Source of the DNA: Anas platyrhynchos
Lineage: Eukaryota > Chordata > Aves > Anseriformes > Anatidae
DNA length: 64,000 bases
Reading direction: 5' to 3'
Assembly: GCF_047663525.1 (NCBI RefSeq)
Contig: NC_092607.1
Location: forward strand, 1,149,001-1,213,000
Positions within the stretch are counted from its first letter, which is position 1; each line of letters begins with the position of its first letter. The notes under the pieces were generated by a model. That model was given only the letters and a program-made list of their open reading frames with translations. It was not told where the DNA came from and searched no databases. Shown here in pieces: positions 14,346-27,341 of the stretch. The translations under genes and the position numbers were made by a program.

Positions 14346-17300
14346 TGTGCAACAGTGTTATCCACCTTTTCTACGATGCATAACTTACGAGCATCACCTG
14401 CTATTAACAAGTAAGCAAACACTTTCAAGCTTGACATTTCTTACAAATTGCTATAATTGTCTCATACGCAGAAACAGAGCAAAACCTGCCTCAGTTGTTC
14501 TGTTCATGCTAATACAACAAAACAAACTAACCAAGCATTTAATTTTACCATTTAACAAATACACTACTTACAAACACAGAGACCACAATACTGGCTTGTG
14601 AAATCAAACCCGATCTCCTGCTTGATTATTTACGTTTCAAAATCTGTCTTCCCTACTGAGACTCTACAGAGAGGTTCAAGTCATTGCAAGTTCTAGTGGA
14701 GACAATTGCCTATTCATTTGAAACCACATAAGCATATTTCATCTATACAGCTAAAAAAAACCCACCCATGAGATGGTAAGGTCTTGCTGTTTTATTACAG
14801 GGCTGCCTATAAATCAGTCGCTATACAGACAAAAAAGTTTCAAAAGTCTTTTATTATCTCTGAATCAGAAGTGATCCAAGAATCAGCATTTTCTCATTTA
14901 TCTTCCTTCACTGAACATAATCAGGAATCCTCACTGATCAACAGAATTATTTTGCATAGGTTGGCACATCTGGAAAAAATGGATTGCATCACTCTTCATG
15001 CTGATAAATATTTTAAATTACAAACAAACTTTGATTATCATACTTATCCACTTATCCAAAGCATAGAGAAGCATAACTAGAAACATGGGAAAATGATATG
15101 CATAAAAGCAACAGACAAATGCAGCAAGCATAATTTAGGTGATTTAAAATGTAAGGATTTGGACCTAAGAAATATTCTGCCAAAAGTCTGTAAAATTTGG
15201 TTTTATTATTTACTGAACTATAAAATACAAAGTTTAGAAATGTAAATTTTGCACAGTGCAGATGACACACGATGTGAAAGTAAGCAAGTCACTATCACAT
15301 TCCTTCAGAGACTGATGACGTCTAGTTGCATGATAAATGTGCCTTAGGGAGGCTGTGGTAAGCTCTCATAGGACTAACATGAAGATCAGTGTTTGCCTTG
15401 TGGCAAGCAGGTGTTGGAATAATTCGTTAAGTTTTCCTTTAAGAGCACTGTGTAAAAACAATAAGGCTATGCAAAGGAATAGTAAATGTTGTGAAATAAA
15501 AGGAAGCTGATTATGCTAGGTGAAAGGCCACAATCTCCTTTAAGCACCTGCAAGAACAACTGCAAAAATGCTGATGTTTATAAAGTAGCCTGCTGGGACT
15601 ATAATGAAGATGTCAAAACCTCAGGCGGGCAGCCTTTCTTTAGTCCCCTTAAACCATCTGTGGATAATGTGTGGAGGGGGGGATGATCTCACAAACCATG
15701 TAATCACAAATTTCGTGTCTTTTAGTCTCTTAAAACAAATATAAAAACAAAGATCAAAGCCACCATCTAGACTGTGCTGATTGACTTTTTGAAGAACAGC
15801 CCAAAGCTAGCATAAGCAAGCACTCAGAGTTCTAAACAATCAGTATCAAAAAAGACTAAACAAGAACATGTTTATCTACCAAATATCTTCTTGTATCCTT
15901 TTTCTGTTTAAATCTTCAGCCAGCTGGACATTCAATTTATTGAAAGCATGCCTTCATTTACTAAGAACATGAGTATATTCTTATGGATATGAAAATATAT
16001 ATTTATAGACAAAGTAGAGAGAAAATACATATTAAGCTGTACATAAAATGAGGCAAATGGCTGAGAAAATATGTACTCAGGCAATGCATCAGCTGGTTAT
16101 CTTTATTTTTTCTTTTTTTTCTTTCTTTTTTTTTTTTTTAAATGGGAAGTTTTTATTACAACTTATTACATAGCTTGTAAAGTAATGTAAAATCTCTGAT
16201 GTAAAGTCTTATATTTCATATTGAAATGCAAAGAACCTGGAATTAAAACTACCACTTAAAGATGATATTTTTATGGAAACTTGAATCCTATCACTGTTTT
16301 TGATTCGAAGTGTTCTGAATCATTATTTCTCATAATTACATGCAAATTAACATCTCATATGAACACATGGATTTCTATTTTATTTCATTAAGAGACAGAA
16401 AATAGCAATCACAAACAAAAAGTAACTGAACTCTTTCCAAAGTCTGAAAGTCTACAGACAAAATTTGCTTTGGTCTTTCAATAACCCAAGCACTTGCCCA
16501 AATTTTTAATCTTTCTGGATCCTGCTTCTCTGCAAGTCTTCCAATGTTTTTGCTAGACATAGCCTGATTTCATATGGCAATAAATATTTAAAACAAGAAC
16601 AGACCCAAAAGCACAGATTTCCTGCAACAGACACCGAGATTTAACTCTTAGTTTATCACTAATCCAGGAGCTCCAATCGTCAAAAATAATTTACAGCTTT
16701 TTTTGTCTTGGTCCCTCATTAGCTATGCTAAATGTCCTTGGCATCAAGAAATGAAGTAGCCATTTGCTCACTGTAGTATCCTTTGAATGGCTGTAAACCA
16801 GTAACATCAGGAAAGGTACTGCTTTGCCTCATTAGATTTATTGAACTAGCAGGGAACCATTCTGTTGCATGACTGAAGTCACTATTTGACTAAGTAAACA
16901 TTTAATGTATTTTAACTAATGTTTCATGCCTACTCACAGCTTACAACTATTGCAACTATATATTTCAGCCATTTTCCTTTTTTTTCCATAACTGCCTCTG
17001 ATTTTCTTCAGTCTAAACAAGACAAAATATAAAAAGGTCTTGCTCTGCCAAACTGCCAACCTGCATTGGTAATTTACATATTAATAATTACATACATAAA
17101 AGAGTAAAGCATTACTTAGCACAATTCATTAACAAAAAGCAGTTTGCATGTTGCCAGAGTTGAACATCACACAAGAATTGCAAGACCTGTCGCCTTTACA
17201 TTAATATGCAATGCAGGACTTCAGCAGGTGCTCTACCTCCTGAAATCATTTTCATGAACAATTCGTCATGAAAAGTACTCTGATGGAAATATAATTTGCA

Positions 17301-17754
17301 ATAGAGACCAGTGAAAAAATCAGATGTTGTCTCTGGCAACTGTACCAAAATTTCCAGTCACTTGTATGGGTCAAAAAAAAACTTAAATCCAGTTCCATAC
17401 CCTCACGTCAAATAAAAAGATAAACTTATTAAGTACTGTCCATAAGGATATGAGTGTTTTTATCTGCTTTTCATGAAAAACAAAGAAAGAAAAACACACG
17501 CACCCTATCCCAAAGTATCACCTCTCCTAAGGCTTGAAATTTGCTTTTAATTGAAGTTTTAACACATCTGTGCTCCATTCCTACCTCATCTCTGTGTGCC
17601 AATGGTGTCCATACAGAAATACATACTTCATAAGAGAAAAAGAAAGATGATGACAGTTCCCTTGATCAATTTTTAGCAGGCTCCTCTAGGCAGCTGTAGC
17701 TTTAATCCCAGAGTCAGAAATTAAGACTAAATCTGTGAAGAAGTGCATTAAACA
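14346..17754. other. Gene-free intergenic stretch
   Basis: No supportable coding exon. A 98-codon open frame at 14784-15080 has no recognisable domain and is probably chance. T-rich tract at 16106-16140. Confidence 0.5.
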
Positions 17755-17962
17755 AATTTCACCCACTATGAGGGTGGTGAGGCAGTGGCACAGGCTGCCC
17801 AGAGGAGCTGTGGGTGCCCCATCCCTGGCAGTGCCCAAGGCCAGGCTGGATGGGACTTTGAGCAACCTGGTCTGGTGGGAGGTGTCCCTGCCCATGGCAG
17901 AAGGGGTGGAACCAGGTGGTTTTAAGGGCCCTTCCAATCCAAACCATTCTGTGATTCTATGA
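17755..17962 (+). repeat. CR1 LINE 3' end
   Basis: Well-preserved CR1 3'-UTR: 'gaggcagtggcacaggctgc', 'agctgtgggtgccccatccc', 'aggccaggctggatgggact', 'cctggtctggtgggaggtgt', 'ggaaccaggtggt', and the terminal 'cattctgtgattctatgaat'. 5'-truncated. It is relatively young judging by intact motifs. Confidence 0.9.
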
Positions 17963-18009
17963 ATTGTTGGAACTGTACTGTAGCATTCCAGCCAAGCTTT
18001 GTGTACTGG

Positions 18010-18135
18010 GTACACATGGTAAAGGTTTGGCTGCAGGGGTGAGCAGAGCCCAGCAGCTGCCTCATGTCAGAGCAGAGCTAGCTCCGGCCGGCTCCAAAAG
18101 GTTCTGGCTGCTGGCCAGAGCTGAGCCAGAAAGTT
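18010..18135 (+). mobile_element. Probable avian ERV LTR fragment
   Basis: 'gcaggggtgagcagagc', 'catgtcagagcagagc', 'agctccggccggctcc' and 'ggctgctggccagagctgag' in this order resemble a common avian endogenous-retrovirus LTR. Only a ~125-bp piece remains, 50 bp downstream of a CR1 tail. No internal retroviral sequence is present. Recognised from memory of the family, unaligned. Confidence 0.4.
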
Positions 18136-19304
18136 TAAATCACGAATTTAAACTTTCCACTTACCACAGCAAACTTCTATGTATGTCACCTCTTGGTTGC
18201 TTAGATCTCTTCCTGATGCACAGTAGTGCAAGGCTCAATTTTAAAAAGTCCCTTATTAGGAAACCAGGATGAATGTGACAAGGAGGGAACAGTTTATCAC
18301 TTCATTCTTTCTCTAACTATCTCCCATTCTTCACTTCTAGGGCGGGACGCTCAATTCACTATAAGCAGTAAAAAAAAAAAAAAAAAGGCAACAGGCTGTA
18401 GCCACCAGGAAAAAAACAGCTATGATGGAAAGCCTTCAAGGTAAATCATTAGCTCCTAGACCTTTTTAAGTCCAGTCAACTGATCTCGTCATAAAATGAA
18501 GATGAAAGACATGGTCAATACAAATTCAGAGAATGGTAGAACAATCTGTTTCTTCAGACACAGAACGTCTGCATCCAGCTAGTTTGCAAGTAATCCGATG
18601 TGCACAGGAGGATCAGGTGGAGCAGTCAGTTTACTGCAATACCACTTTTCTCAACTTATAACTTTGTAAGTGCCTTGTTTTATCTCTGCTTGTCAAGCCT
18701 TTTGTACCAGGTATGTTTTTGTACCGTGCCTTCTGCCTATTCAGGAGAAAGCAGAATGATAAGGACAATATGCTTGCTTGCCTACTGCATGCTACAGTAG
18801 ACAAATCATGGAAACCTTAAACATGGAAGTTAAAATTTTCATGAACGTCTTAAAAACAATAATAGGAAACTTCTTTAATAGTTGCTATGATCAATCTAAG
18901 CACAACTTTTAATTTCCAGACCACTTGTTTTCAATTTTTCATTTCTAGACTATGTCTTTCTAACTGTGGGATGGGAAGTGGACAATAAAATTAAAAAGAA
19001 TCATGGATGGATTGAAGATAAATTAATACTGATATTACTGATATATTTTTATTAACAGGCTGTGAGCTGTGTCTATTTTCAGATTAAAGTTTGCTATAAA
19101 AATACGAAGCCAGCATAAGTTTAAAGCCTTCAAATATATTTTGGGTATTTGCATAATTACACTTGCAAATTAAAATTCCACTATTAATTACATATATATA
19201 CAAGCACACCTTTTTATTACTTTTTTTTTTTTTTAATGGATTGGCACTGGACATTTTCTGTAACAAATCTTTAAATGACGTTTAGATGTAGAGCTTAGTG
19301 ATAT
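18136..19304. other. Gene-free intergenic stretch
   Basis: No supportable gene. A 16-nt poly-A run sits at 18371-18386. Confidence 0.5.
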
Positions 19305-19396
19305 GGTTTAGTGGAGGACTTGTTAGTGTTAGGTCAGAGGTTGGAATAGGTGATACTGGAGTCCTCTTCCAACCTAGATGATTCTGTGATTTTGTA
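19305..19396 (+). repeat. CR1 LINE 3'-tail fragment
   Basis: 'gatatggtttagtggagga', 'ggttggaataggtgat', 'cctcttccaacctagatga' and 'ttctgtgattttgt' match the CR1 subfamily whose 3'-UTR reads 'gatggtttagtgg ... ttccaacc..gattctatga'. Only the last ~90 bp is present. Confidence 0.75.
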
Positions 19397-21039
19397 AAAT
19401 ATGAATGACCGTGATTTTACCACACTTATTACAAACAATTAAATATCATGCCAAGTTTATTACATCAAGGCACATATCTTTGTTGAAGAAGATAACCACA
19501 ATGCAATTTTAACATTTAAATGATAGTACCCAGCACCTCAATTAACCTAGTGCTCATGGCACTGAAAGGAAAAAAAAAAGACAAAGAACTCCATATGCAT
19601 CTGCACATTTCTTAGCAAACAGCAAATTAATTCTGAGTGAGCAGTTTTGAAGTTAGATACATCATGCATTTGTGTCTCTTGGTAAGAAGTCAGTTTCTCT
19701 CGTATGCACGGTTGAGCTACAAAATAAGGAATTACCAAGCACCTGACCTGTTGTATGTCCACACAGATATGGAAATCAAGCTGAATTGTTTGCAGTTTCT
19801 ATCTTTTCTAGAAACCCTAACAGAACGCAATGAGGATAACACAGGTTTAATTCCTATTTTCCAGACAAATGGCAGTCCTCCCTCTAACATAGTCTATACT
19901 TACGGGTTTAGCTTTAGACAAGTGTACTTCAGAGAACTGAAAGGATTGACCATCTTAATAGTAACAAAGGAATTTCTCAGAATTACTGACCACAGAGATT
20001 CATAGGAGCAAAGAGTAAGAAAAGATTTTGTAAAGGTTTGTGTACTCTAGGAGACCACAATCTCTTTGTCCCCTCGCCCCCCCCACCGCTATAGCCAGAA
20101 TTGCAAATGGCTCTGTAAATGTTATGGAGAGCTTTTCTGAAATCAATTCTAATAGCTTTGAATATAACTATAATCAGATTTTGTTTAAAGCTCTTGATAT
20201 GTTCTTTGCACAGGATGGCTATCAGGCACATATAATTGAACATTATATAATAAAGAAAAAATACATTGGCTTTTTGTTCTAGGCACTAGTTTCCATGGAC
20301 TACTTCTCATTGTATATTACCATTTTCATAAAAGCAGCTCCAAACAGTTGCAAAGACTTATATATGTAGTCATTTTTTTGCAACGCCCACAAGCTTTAAC
20401 ATTTCAGTTGTTCAGAATCTTACTGGCCTATGCCCCTTTCCCCAACAAAGGAAATAAGGGCACAAAAATAATTTCTCTTCTTGTTTTCTAATGTCTTAGA
20501 ACAACACATATTCTACCTACACCTGAAGAGGCAACAAGTCACCAAATTTCAGGAAGCATAAAGCATTTAAGCAGGGAAGTCATGCATACACTATTTGGCA
20601 TGTGTGAAAACCATTCAATTTCAAACATTCTTATCTGTATGGAGAATTTAGGCACTTCAGCAATTCCATGCAAATGGTCCAATACTGCTTTCACCATGTT
20701 CTCTCTTAAATAATGTTAACCTCATTCATCTCCAGAATCACAAAATTGGTGCAGTTTACTAAAATTTTGAATGAATTCTCCACCTATTTCCAACACTTGC
20801 TTGGAAACAGAGCTGAGAGTGACACCTTACCAAATATGTTTCATTTAGAAAAGATTAGAAGACAAAACGTAAGTTTACTGCAAGGAAGTACATAAATTTT
20901 AAATTATTTAGAAATATTAGTACACACAAAAAGCAATATACTATTTTGAATAAATTCCTGGTGCATTACTAAGTAACTTTAGGTAAAATAATGTTTATCT
21001 AAGAGAAACACGGAATTGCTTTACAGGCAAGGAGTAACC
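19397..21039. other. Gene-free intergenic stretch
   Basis: No supportable gene. The longest non-transposon open frame of the window's left half (19637-20005, 122 codons) lies here but shows no domain and no splice context. Confidence 0.45.
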
Positions 21040-21325
21040 TAAAGAGGGGAGGCTTAGTTTAGATATAAAGAAGAAATTATTTGCTCTGAGGGTGGAGAGG
21101 TACAGCAACAGGTTGCCCAGAGAAGCTGTGGATGCACTTACCCACAGAGAAGATGTGGAACACTTCCCCACCCCTGGAAGTATTCAAGGCCAGGCTGGAT
21201 GGGTCCTTGGGCAACCTGGTCCTTGGGCACCAGGGAGGTGTCCCTGCCCTTGTCAGGGGGCTTGGAACTCAATTATCTTTAAGGTACCTTCCAAACCAAA
21301 CCATTCTATGATTCTGGGATTCTCA
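21040..21325 (+). repeat. CR1 LINE 3' end
   Basis: Motifs in CR1 order: 'ggggaggcttagtttaga', 'gaagaaattatttgctctga', 'caacaggttgcccagagaag', 'aaggccaggctggatgggt', 'caaccattctatgattctgg'. Internally rearranged: an extra stretch after 'gtggatgcac' and a short tandem of 'ccttgggca' at about 21209-21230. Sense with respect to RIOK2. Confidence 0.85.
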
Positions 21326-22767
21326 CATCCTCTTTCCTTACTACCCTTTTGGAAGTCAGTACTCTTCAGACAGCTGCAGGCCCTCTTTCAACCTACATTT
21401 CTGGGAACAAAAACAAATTTTCATGTTGAATTTATGTCTCACTTTTGAGTATTTGGGCTCCTCAGTGTTGTATTTGTAAATATTTAATTTCTCTGAGTTT
21501 GCCCTTTAAAAACCAAGGGCATTAAAGATCTCTTCCTGTTTACCCATTTAAGTTAAAGCAAATCAATGAAGAATCATAGGATCTAAAGTTCTTTTGTTTT
21601 TTCCTAAAATTTTTCTTAATCCTCAATATCAGATTTGTCATGGCAAAGAAATCAATGAAGATACTGGTTGAATGTCAGTACCTAGGCTCTTGGATTATTA
21701 CTACCATTTTTTTCCCCATAATCCATATTTAGAAAGCTAAAATGTCATATATGACTAGAGTGAACACTCCTATCTACTTTTTTCCCTTTAATACTGTTAG
21801 AGAGATCTACAGTTTCCAAAAACTACCTCATCAGAAATTCCTTAGTATCTCTTCCAGACTTCACTGACTCAAGAAACAATGTTATTGACCACACATCTTA
21901 GCTTCCTTTCTATTTTCTCTGAACATCATCTTAATTTTTGTAATTACTTTCGTTAGTTAACCTATAGAGCTGGGGTTCAAGCAGATCAAGTTCCTATGTC
22001 TAGACATATGTTCCTATGTCTATGAGACTTCCCCCATTCCACACGAACACCTCTATAGTGGCATGCTAACCACAACTAATTAATAATCAAATCCATTCTT
22101 CAATGGAGTTACATATCTGGTTATCCCTATTATCAGTATTTATATCTTCCTTTTTCCCTTGCCACTTCTCCTATTACTCTTTTGCTATTTTTACTACATT
22201 TGCCATTTTCTTTTTTTAATTCTTCTTAAGTACTAAGTTAGTTTAAAAGAATTCATTACTTCTTCCGAAGTCTCATTTTTGACACTTTCTTTTACTATTT
22301 TTCCACTCTCAATTTGAAGATTACACTATTGCAGTGGAATCTATCCATCATGAAGAGCTTGATTTCGTTGAATGTTACCTTGTAGTCAGGTATTCTAAAT
22401 GAATCTTGAAGTGATTTTTGTTTCTTTTTTAACTTTTATTTATTTATTTATTTATTAAGGGGATTAAAATAATTTCACCCATATAGCCCCAGCACCTTTC
22501 CTAATCTTGGGCAATTACTCGTTACAGCAAATAATTGTCATTTGTTCCAAGTACCAGTCTTTGCTAGTAGTGACATTGTTACCAGCTTACCGTCCCCCTC
22601 CATACTAGACACCCAAAATTTTCTTTTTAAGTGAAAGAATGTCCTTCTAGAGAATGGAAGTTTTTACCCTGACATCTTTTAAGGCACTGATCCTTTATTT
22701 CCGTCTTACTATTCTAATCTTACTAATTACTATTTAACCCCCAAACTACTCTTTCCCATTATGTTTT

Positions 22768-22789
22768 TGTTTGTTTGTTTGTTTGTTTT
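22768..22789. repeat. (GTTT)n microsatellite
   Basis: About five perfect GTTT units. Confidence 0.85.
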
Positions 22790-23468
22790 AACATAATTTG
22801 CAAATTGCTTTCAGGAAAGCATTAAAGATAATGTTATTTCATTAATTTAAAATTAGTCAAGGTGATTCTCATGATATTTTCTGTTGTTCTTATGCACAAA
22901 TTGCAAAACACAACTTTTATTAGCCTCACACTGAATTACTTAATTACAGGATGAAATCATATTCAGTAATAACAACTAAAGCACTTAGCCGTGTTCAAGA
23001 ATGAAGTGAAAATCATTTAGATTCTTGCAAGTGGGTTCTCAGAGTTCCAATACATTTTTAAAGATACTTTTATATCACATAAAACGCATTCTTTTATATG
23101 ATAGGACAATCCATAACAGAAGAAAATGAAGATCTTCATCCACTACAGCACTCTTTACTCTGAAAGAGAATGTCATGCTATAACCATTACAAAGAATTTC
23201 ATTATTCTCTCAACCACAGCAGCCACCCAGTGGCTACTCTTTTTAATACTCAGACACGCATAAAACCAGGAATTTAGGAGATGGTCAGAACCTGCAATTT
23301 TCAGTGATAGCCTCTTGCATTAAATATTCCTTTTATGTGAAAGAGGAAATAAAGCCATCAACATTTTTTCTTTGGAAGCAGACTCTACACAAACATTCAG
23401 AAGAAGAGGAAGAAGAAAAAAACAAAGATATGGATGTAAATGTTGTGAGGCTCTTTTGTCATTACTGT

Positions 23469-23511
23469 TTATATATATATATATATATATATAAACATAT
23501 ATATATATAGT
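23469..23511. repeat. (AT)n compound microsatellite
   Basis: Two runs of alternating TA separated by a short 'aaac' interruption. Confidence 0.9.
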
Positions 23512-25920
23512 GTCTGCTTGCTTTTCTTTAAATAAGAGTGTTAATAAGAAGATATATTGTTAATAAAGTTTTAATAGGAAACTATTTCTGTGTGATAGGC
23601 TATTTTTTTCCTTTAAACTATAAATCTAGAGAGAAAAAAAAAAGTTATTAAATGGAAAAAAAGTTATTAATGGATGTTAAAAGTATCAAGAAATTTAGAC
23701 CAACAGCACTGACAGATGTTTCTGAACTACATTATAACTCGTTATGAAAGTTTTGCAACAGTTCTCAATCTTGCAGGAACATAAGAGAATTTATTTCATG
23801 CCTTATTTAAGTGTCTTTTTGCGTAGGTGCCAGAAAATGGCTTCATATCCAAAAGTTTGCCTGTTTTTTTTTTTAACTGTATTGGTCTAGCTAAAAATGT
23901 TACTCTCCCTGCCATTTTTGCCTTGAAGATATCTGTAAACCTTCACAGTTTCAATATTAGTGATTATTAGACACTTTAATATTTATAAAGCAATTATATA
24001 CAGCCAAAGAGGAACTTAAATAATAAAATTCATTTAAGATGACAAGAAGCATGAAGTTCTTCATCCACATTCTTATGATCTTCCAAATACTCTACTTGAA
24101 ACCACTTCTTTCCATTTTCTAAGTTCCAAGTTTAACAAAATCTGTGTACATAATGTTTCAATAATGAGGAAAACCTCTATAAAATTCAAAAACTATAACA
24201 AATATAAATTATTATCAATGAATAATGCATGTTACTACCAGACAAGAAGTGACAGACGATTACAAAGAAAAGAACCAATACACTTTGTTGTAAATGGCAT
24301 CGGTTTCTGCTGTGCATACCTAAGTATGTTGGAAGATATATACTTATTGTTACAGGAGTTCCCTCCAGCAATCTTAATATTTGGAAACTGCTATAGTGCA
24401 CTCTCATTTCAATTGAATGAATGCCATTCTTTGATATTCCTGTATAAGAAACAGAATCAGGAATGATTCTTTGAAATATAAACTTGTGTAATAATTTTGC
24501 ATTCTTTCACGTTATTACTAGCCTCTACAACTGTATTACTTGTGCTTTCAGTAAACTGATAAAAATTTTTGCCATTTCATCTATAATGATAATGATCTCT
24601 AGGAAACAAAATACATAATTAAAAAATCATAAGCTGACCTTCAATGTATGTTTGACCAAAGTCTGGAATTTCTCTTTGAACTGAATCTGATAATTGTGTT
24701 CTGTGCTAGAGACGATCACGTACAGTCAGGACTATGCTGCAGCTTCCTTGACACAAAGCTACACAGTCAGTGTCACCAGTCTTCCATACATGTGTAGGAC
24801 AAGCCCACTTTCTGCATCAAGCTGAGTGAAGGTCTACATGAAGTCTTTTAGCAGCACCTACAGATTCCTGTTTTTTTTTTGTTTGTTTTGTTTTGTTTTT
24901 CTCTCAGAGATAGCCACTTCTTTTTGTCACATTTTCTGCTTACTTAAATTTCTTTTTCTTCTCCATCATTATTAGTCCCCAACTTCAAGATGACCCATTT
25001 ATTTCTGCCCATTTTTCTTTGTAGAGGGTTCAGAACCTCTAACTGAGAACCCAGGAATCAAACATTTTGACACATCTACTTGTTGGTTTGACACCTGGAA
25101 TTTGATATATAAGTTCAGGTTGAGGAACTGGTATGTTCTCCAAAGCAGACTGCAGGCAACACACAAAAAGTTAATGGAAATATTTAATTTCTTCATACAT
25201 CATCCCTTCTCATGGAGGAAAGTAGTTACTAGCTTATCTTTGTTCAACTCCTTAACCTGAAACTATTTGCTCTCAATAATTTATATTTGACTTTAATTAC
25301 GTTTCAGTTCTAAGTTCCAATGAATTCTGATAGACCATATTACTGAAAACATTTGCTTAGTGTTTGCATCATTTAACCAAGGCTAGGGTCGATAAATATT
25401 AGCTAGCAGTAGGCCTACAGTCCTAATTTTTATTTTTTTTTAAATTCCTTCTGCTGGACTACAGTACTACCTGAAGCTATGACTTCAGTTTTTCCACTGC
25501 AACATGCTTAGCCACTGACAGACTAGGCTGTTGTATGGATAATACCCTTGCCAGAATTTTAAACCCTGCCCAGTGAGATTCAATTTTTATTGGACATTGG
25601 AATTAATAATGAAATCAGTTCTTAACTGAATTTAGCAAATCCCAAAGACCTTAAATTCTCTAATACTTGATTTTTTATTTTCCACTTGGAGTTTCTAAAA
25701 CAAAATGAGAATAATATTAATAAAGTAGTGGAAGTAAACAAAACCAAGCATTAATATTGGATTAGTATTAATGATCCAATTAATGGAGCAGTTTGTCATT
25801 CACTGATGGATCATCAGATTAGCCATAAAACATGCAACATGTTACAAAGAAGGGTTCAACATATCCACTATTTAGAATAAACAACTGATGTAGTGTATGC
25901 CTCCGTACCTGATGTACGTA

Positions 25921-26290
25921 GTGTATAAGTGAATGAGAAATTTGGAAGAAGCAATAAAGTAGAGTGAGCCAGAGCACAAGACGGTATGAGAGATGAAGAG
26001 GGACAATGTGACTGTGTAAGAAAAAGACTTGGGCAAGCACACAAGACTAAGCATGAAGAAGCACGTGTGAGAAAGACAGAGCAAGAGAGCACGTGCCCAT
26101 GACTGAACACAAAGGAGCATACAGAAGACTGACGAACAGCAAGTGAAAAGGCAAGAGCCAAGACAATGAGAGACAGCACGTGAGCAAGAGGTAAAATGAA
26201 GAGAGTGCGTAACAGAGGGCACACGGGGGAAGGGGTGCACACCCAATGATGGCATGAGAGCACAACAGAGATACAGAGCACAAGGTCTCT
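25921..26290. repeat. T-poor, purine-biased degenerate repeat block
   Basis: By my count 25921-26280 contains about 42 T in 360 bases (12%), against roughly 30% around it. It is built of loosely repeated AGAG/AAGA/CACGTG words such as 'gcaagagagcacgtg' and 'gagacagcacgtgagcaaga'. Three CACGTG sites fall at 26062, 26090 and 26177. The strand bias removes stop codons from the minus strand, so three overlapping minus-strand open frames (up to 137 codons) appear. Their Ser/Leu/Cys-rich translations look like composition artefacts, not a protein. It may be a decayed minisatellite. Confidence 0.5.
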
Positions 26291-27341
26291 TCTCTGGTAT
26301 CTCTTTTAAAAATCAGCACATTATAGCATCCAGATATTTTCTCATATTAGGAAAAATCAGGCAATGTTACCCACATGAGTGATCACCACTCAAACACTGT
26401 AACTTCACATAGCATTTGGCATGAAAGGCAAATTACTGGTTTGGAAGGTGGGGGGGTTAAATCTGACAGGGAGCTAACACACACACAAGTGAAAGAGGAA
26501 CTCTTCACACGCTACTTTCGTGTACAAACAAGAATTTCATCACAGTGGAGCAAAAATATATAGTAGCAATAGCACAGGTGTCCTATGATCAGCAATATCA
26601 ACAATAAAACCACAATCTTACCAAAGACAGGAGAGAATATTTAAGGTTTTAAAAACAGAGTCAAAAGTTAGTAATTATTTAAAAAAAAATGACTCACCCA
26701 CTCACCTAGTGCATTTTAAATTGGAGAGCAAAGTTAGGAGAAAGACAGCAGCTGTCTCTTTCACCAATTACCTGCCAGTGCTAAAGTACTACATTTGCAT
26801 CCACAAAATGCAATGCAAAACTAAATTTTACTGCATTAAGAGAACTGCTTAGTCTATCGCTTCACAGTTCAGAGAAAACATAGAAGACCCAGAACAGAAT
26901 CTTGATGCACTTCTGTTTTAAAATGCAAGTCCTGACAACCTGACAATGTTTCATGTAGCCCCTTTATCTCAAAAAATATATAATAATAATAAAAATTAAA
27001 ATTAAAAATCTCTCTCTCATATGAAACTTGAGCTATCCCAGAATGTATTGTTTCATTTCCAGCACACATGAAATGTAACAAGATATTGCACTTTGGTTGC
27101 CTTTTAAAAACAGAAGCACAGCAGAACTCAACATTATCCATAATCCTTTCATTCACATATTTCCTCTCACCTCTTTCATTTTTTAATCAGAGAATTGAAT
27201 TATTATTGGCCTTAAAAGGCTGATACTTTACCACATCTTGCAAAGTACAAAAGCAACTTTACCTTTTCCCTGCTGCAGCCTGCCTTTTGTTCTTCTTAGA
27301 TTAGTCATTTTTAAAATCTTCTCCACTGTGAAATCAAACAG
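26291..27341. other. Gene-free stretch up to CR1 insertion
   Basis: No supportable gene. Contains A-rich and AAT-rich low-complexity DNA around 26980-27006. Confidence 0.5.

Larger units (their letters stand above)
21326..25920. other. Gene-free AT-rich intergenic stretch
   Basis: No supportable gene. Microsatellites: (TTTA)n near 22436-22457, (GTTT)n at 22768-22789 and an (AT)n compound at 23469-23511. Confidence 0.55.

Noticed and set aside
14784-15080. 98-codon open frame as an exon
   Set aside because: Low-complexity AT-rich translation with no similarity I recognise.
19637-20005. 122-codon open frame as a gene
   Set aside because: No recognisable domain, no splice or promoter context, and composition like the surrounding intergenic DNA. 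Chance is the simplest explanation.
25868-26319. Three overlapping minus-strand frames as a cysteine/serine-rich secreted protein gene
   Set aside because: All three frames are open together because the plus strand lacks T. Translations are composition-driven, with no consistent signal peptide or conserved spacing.
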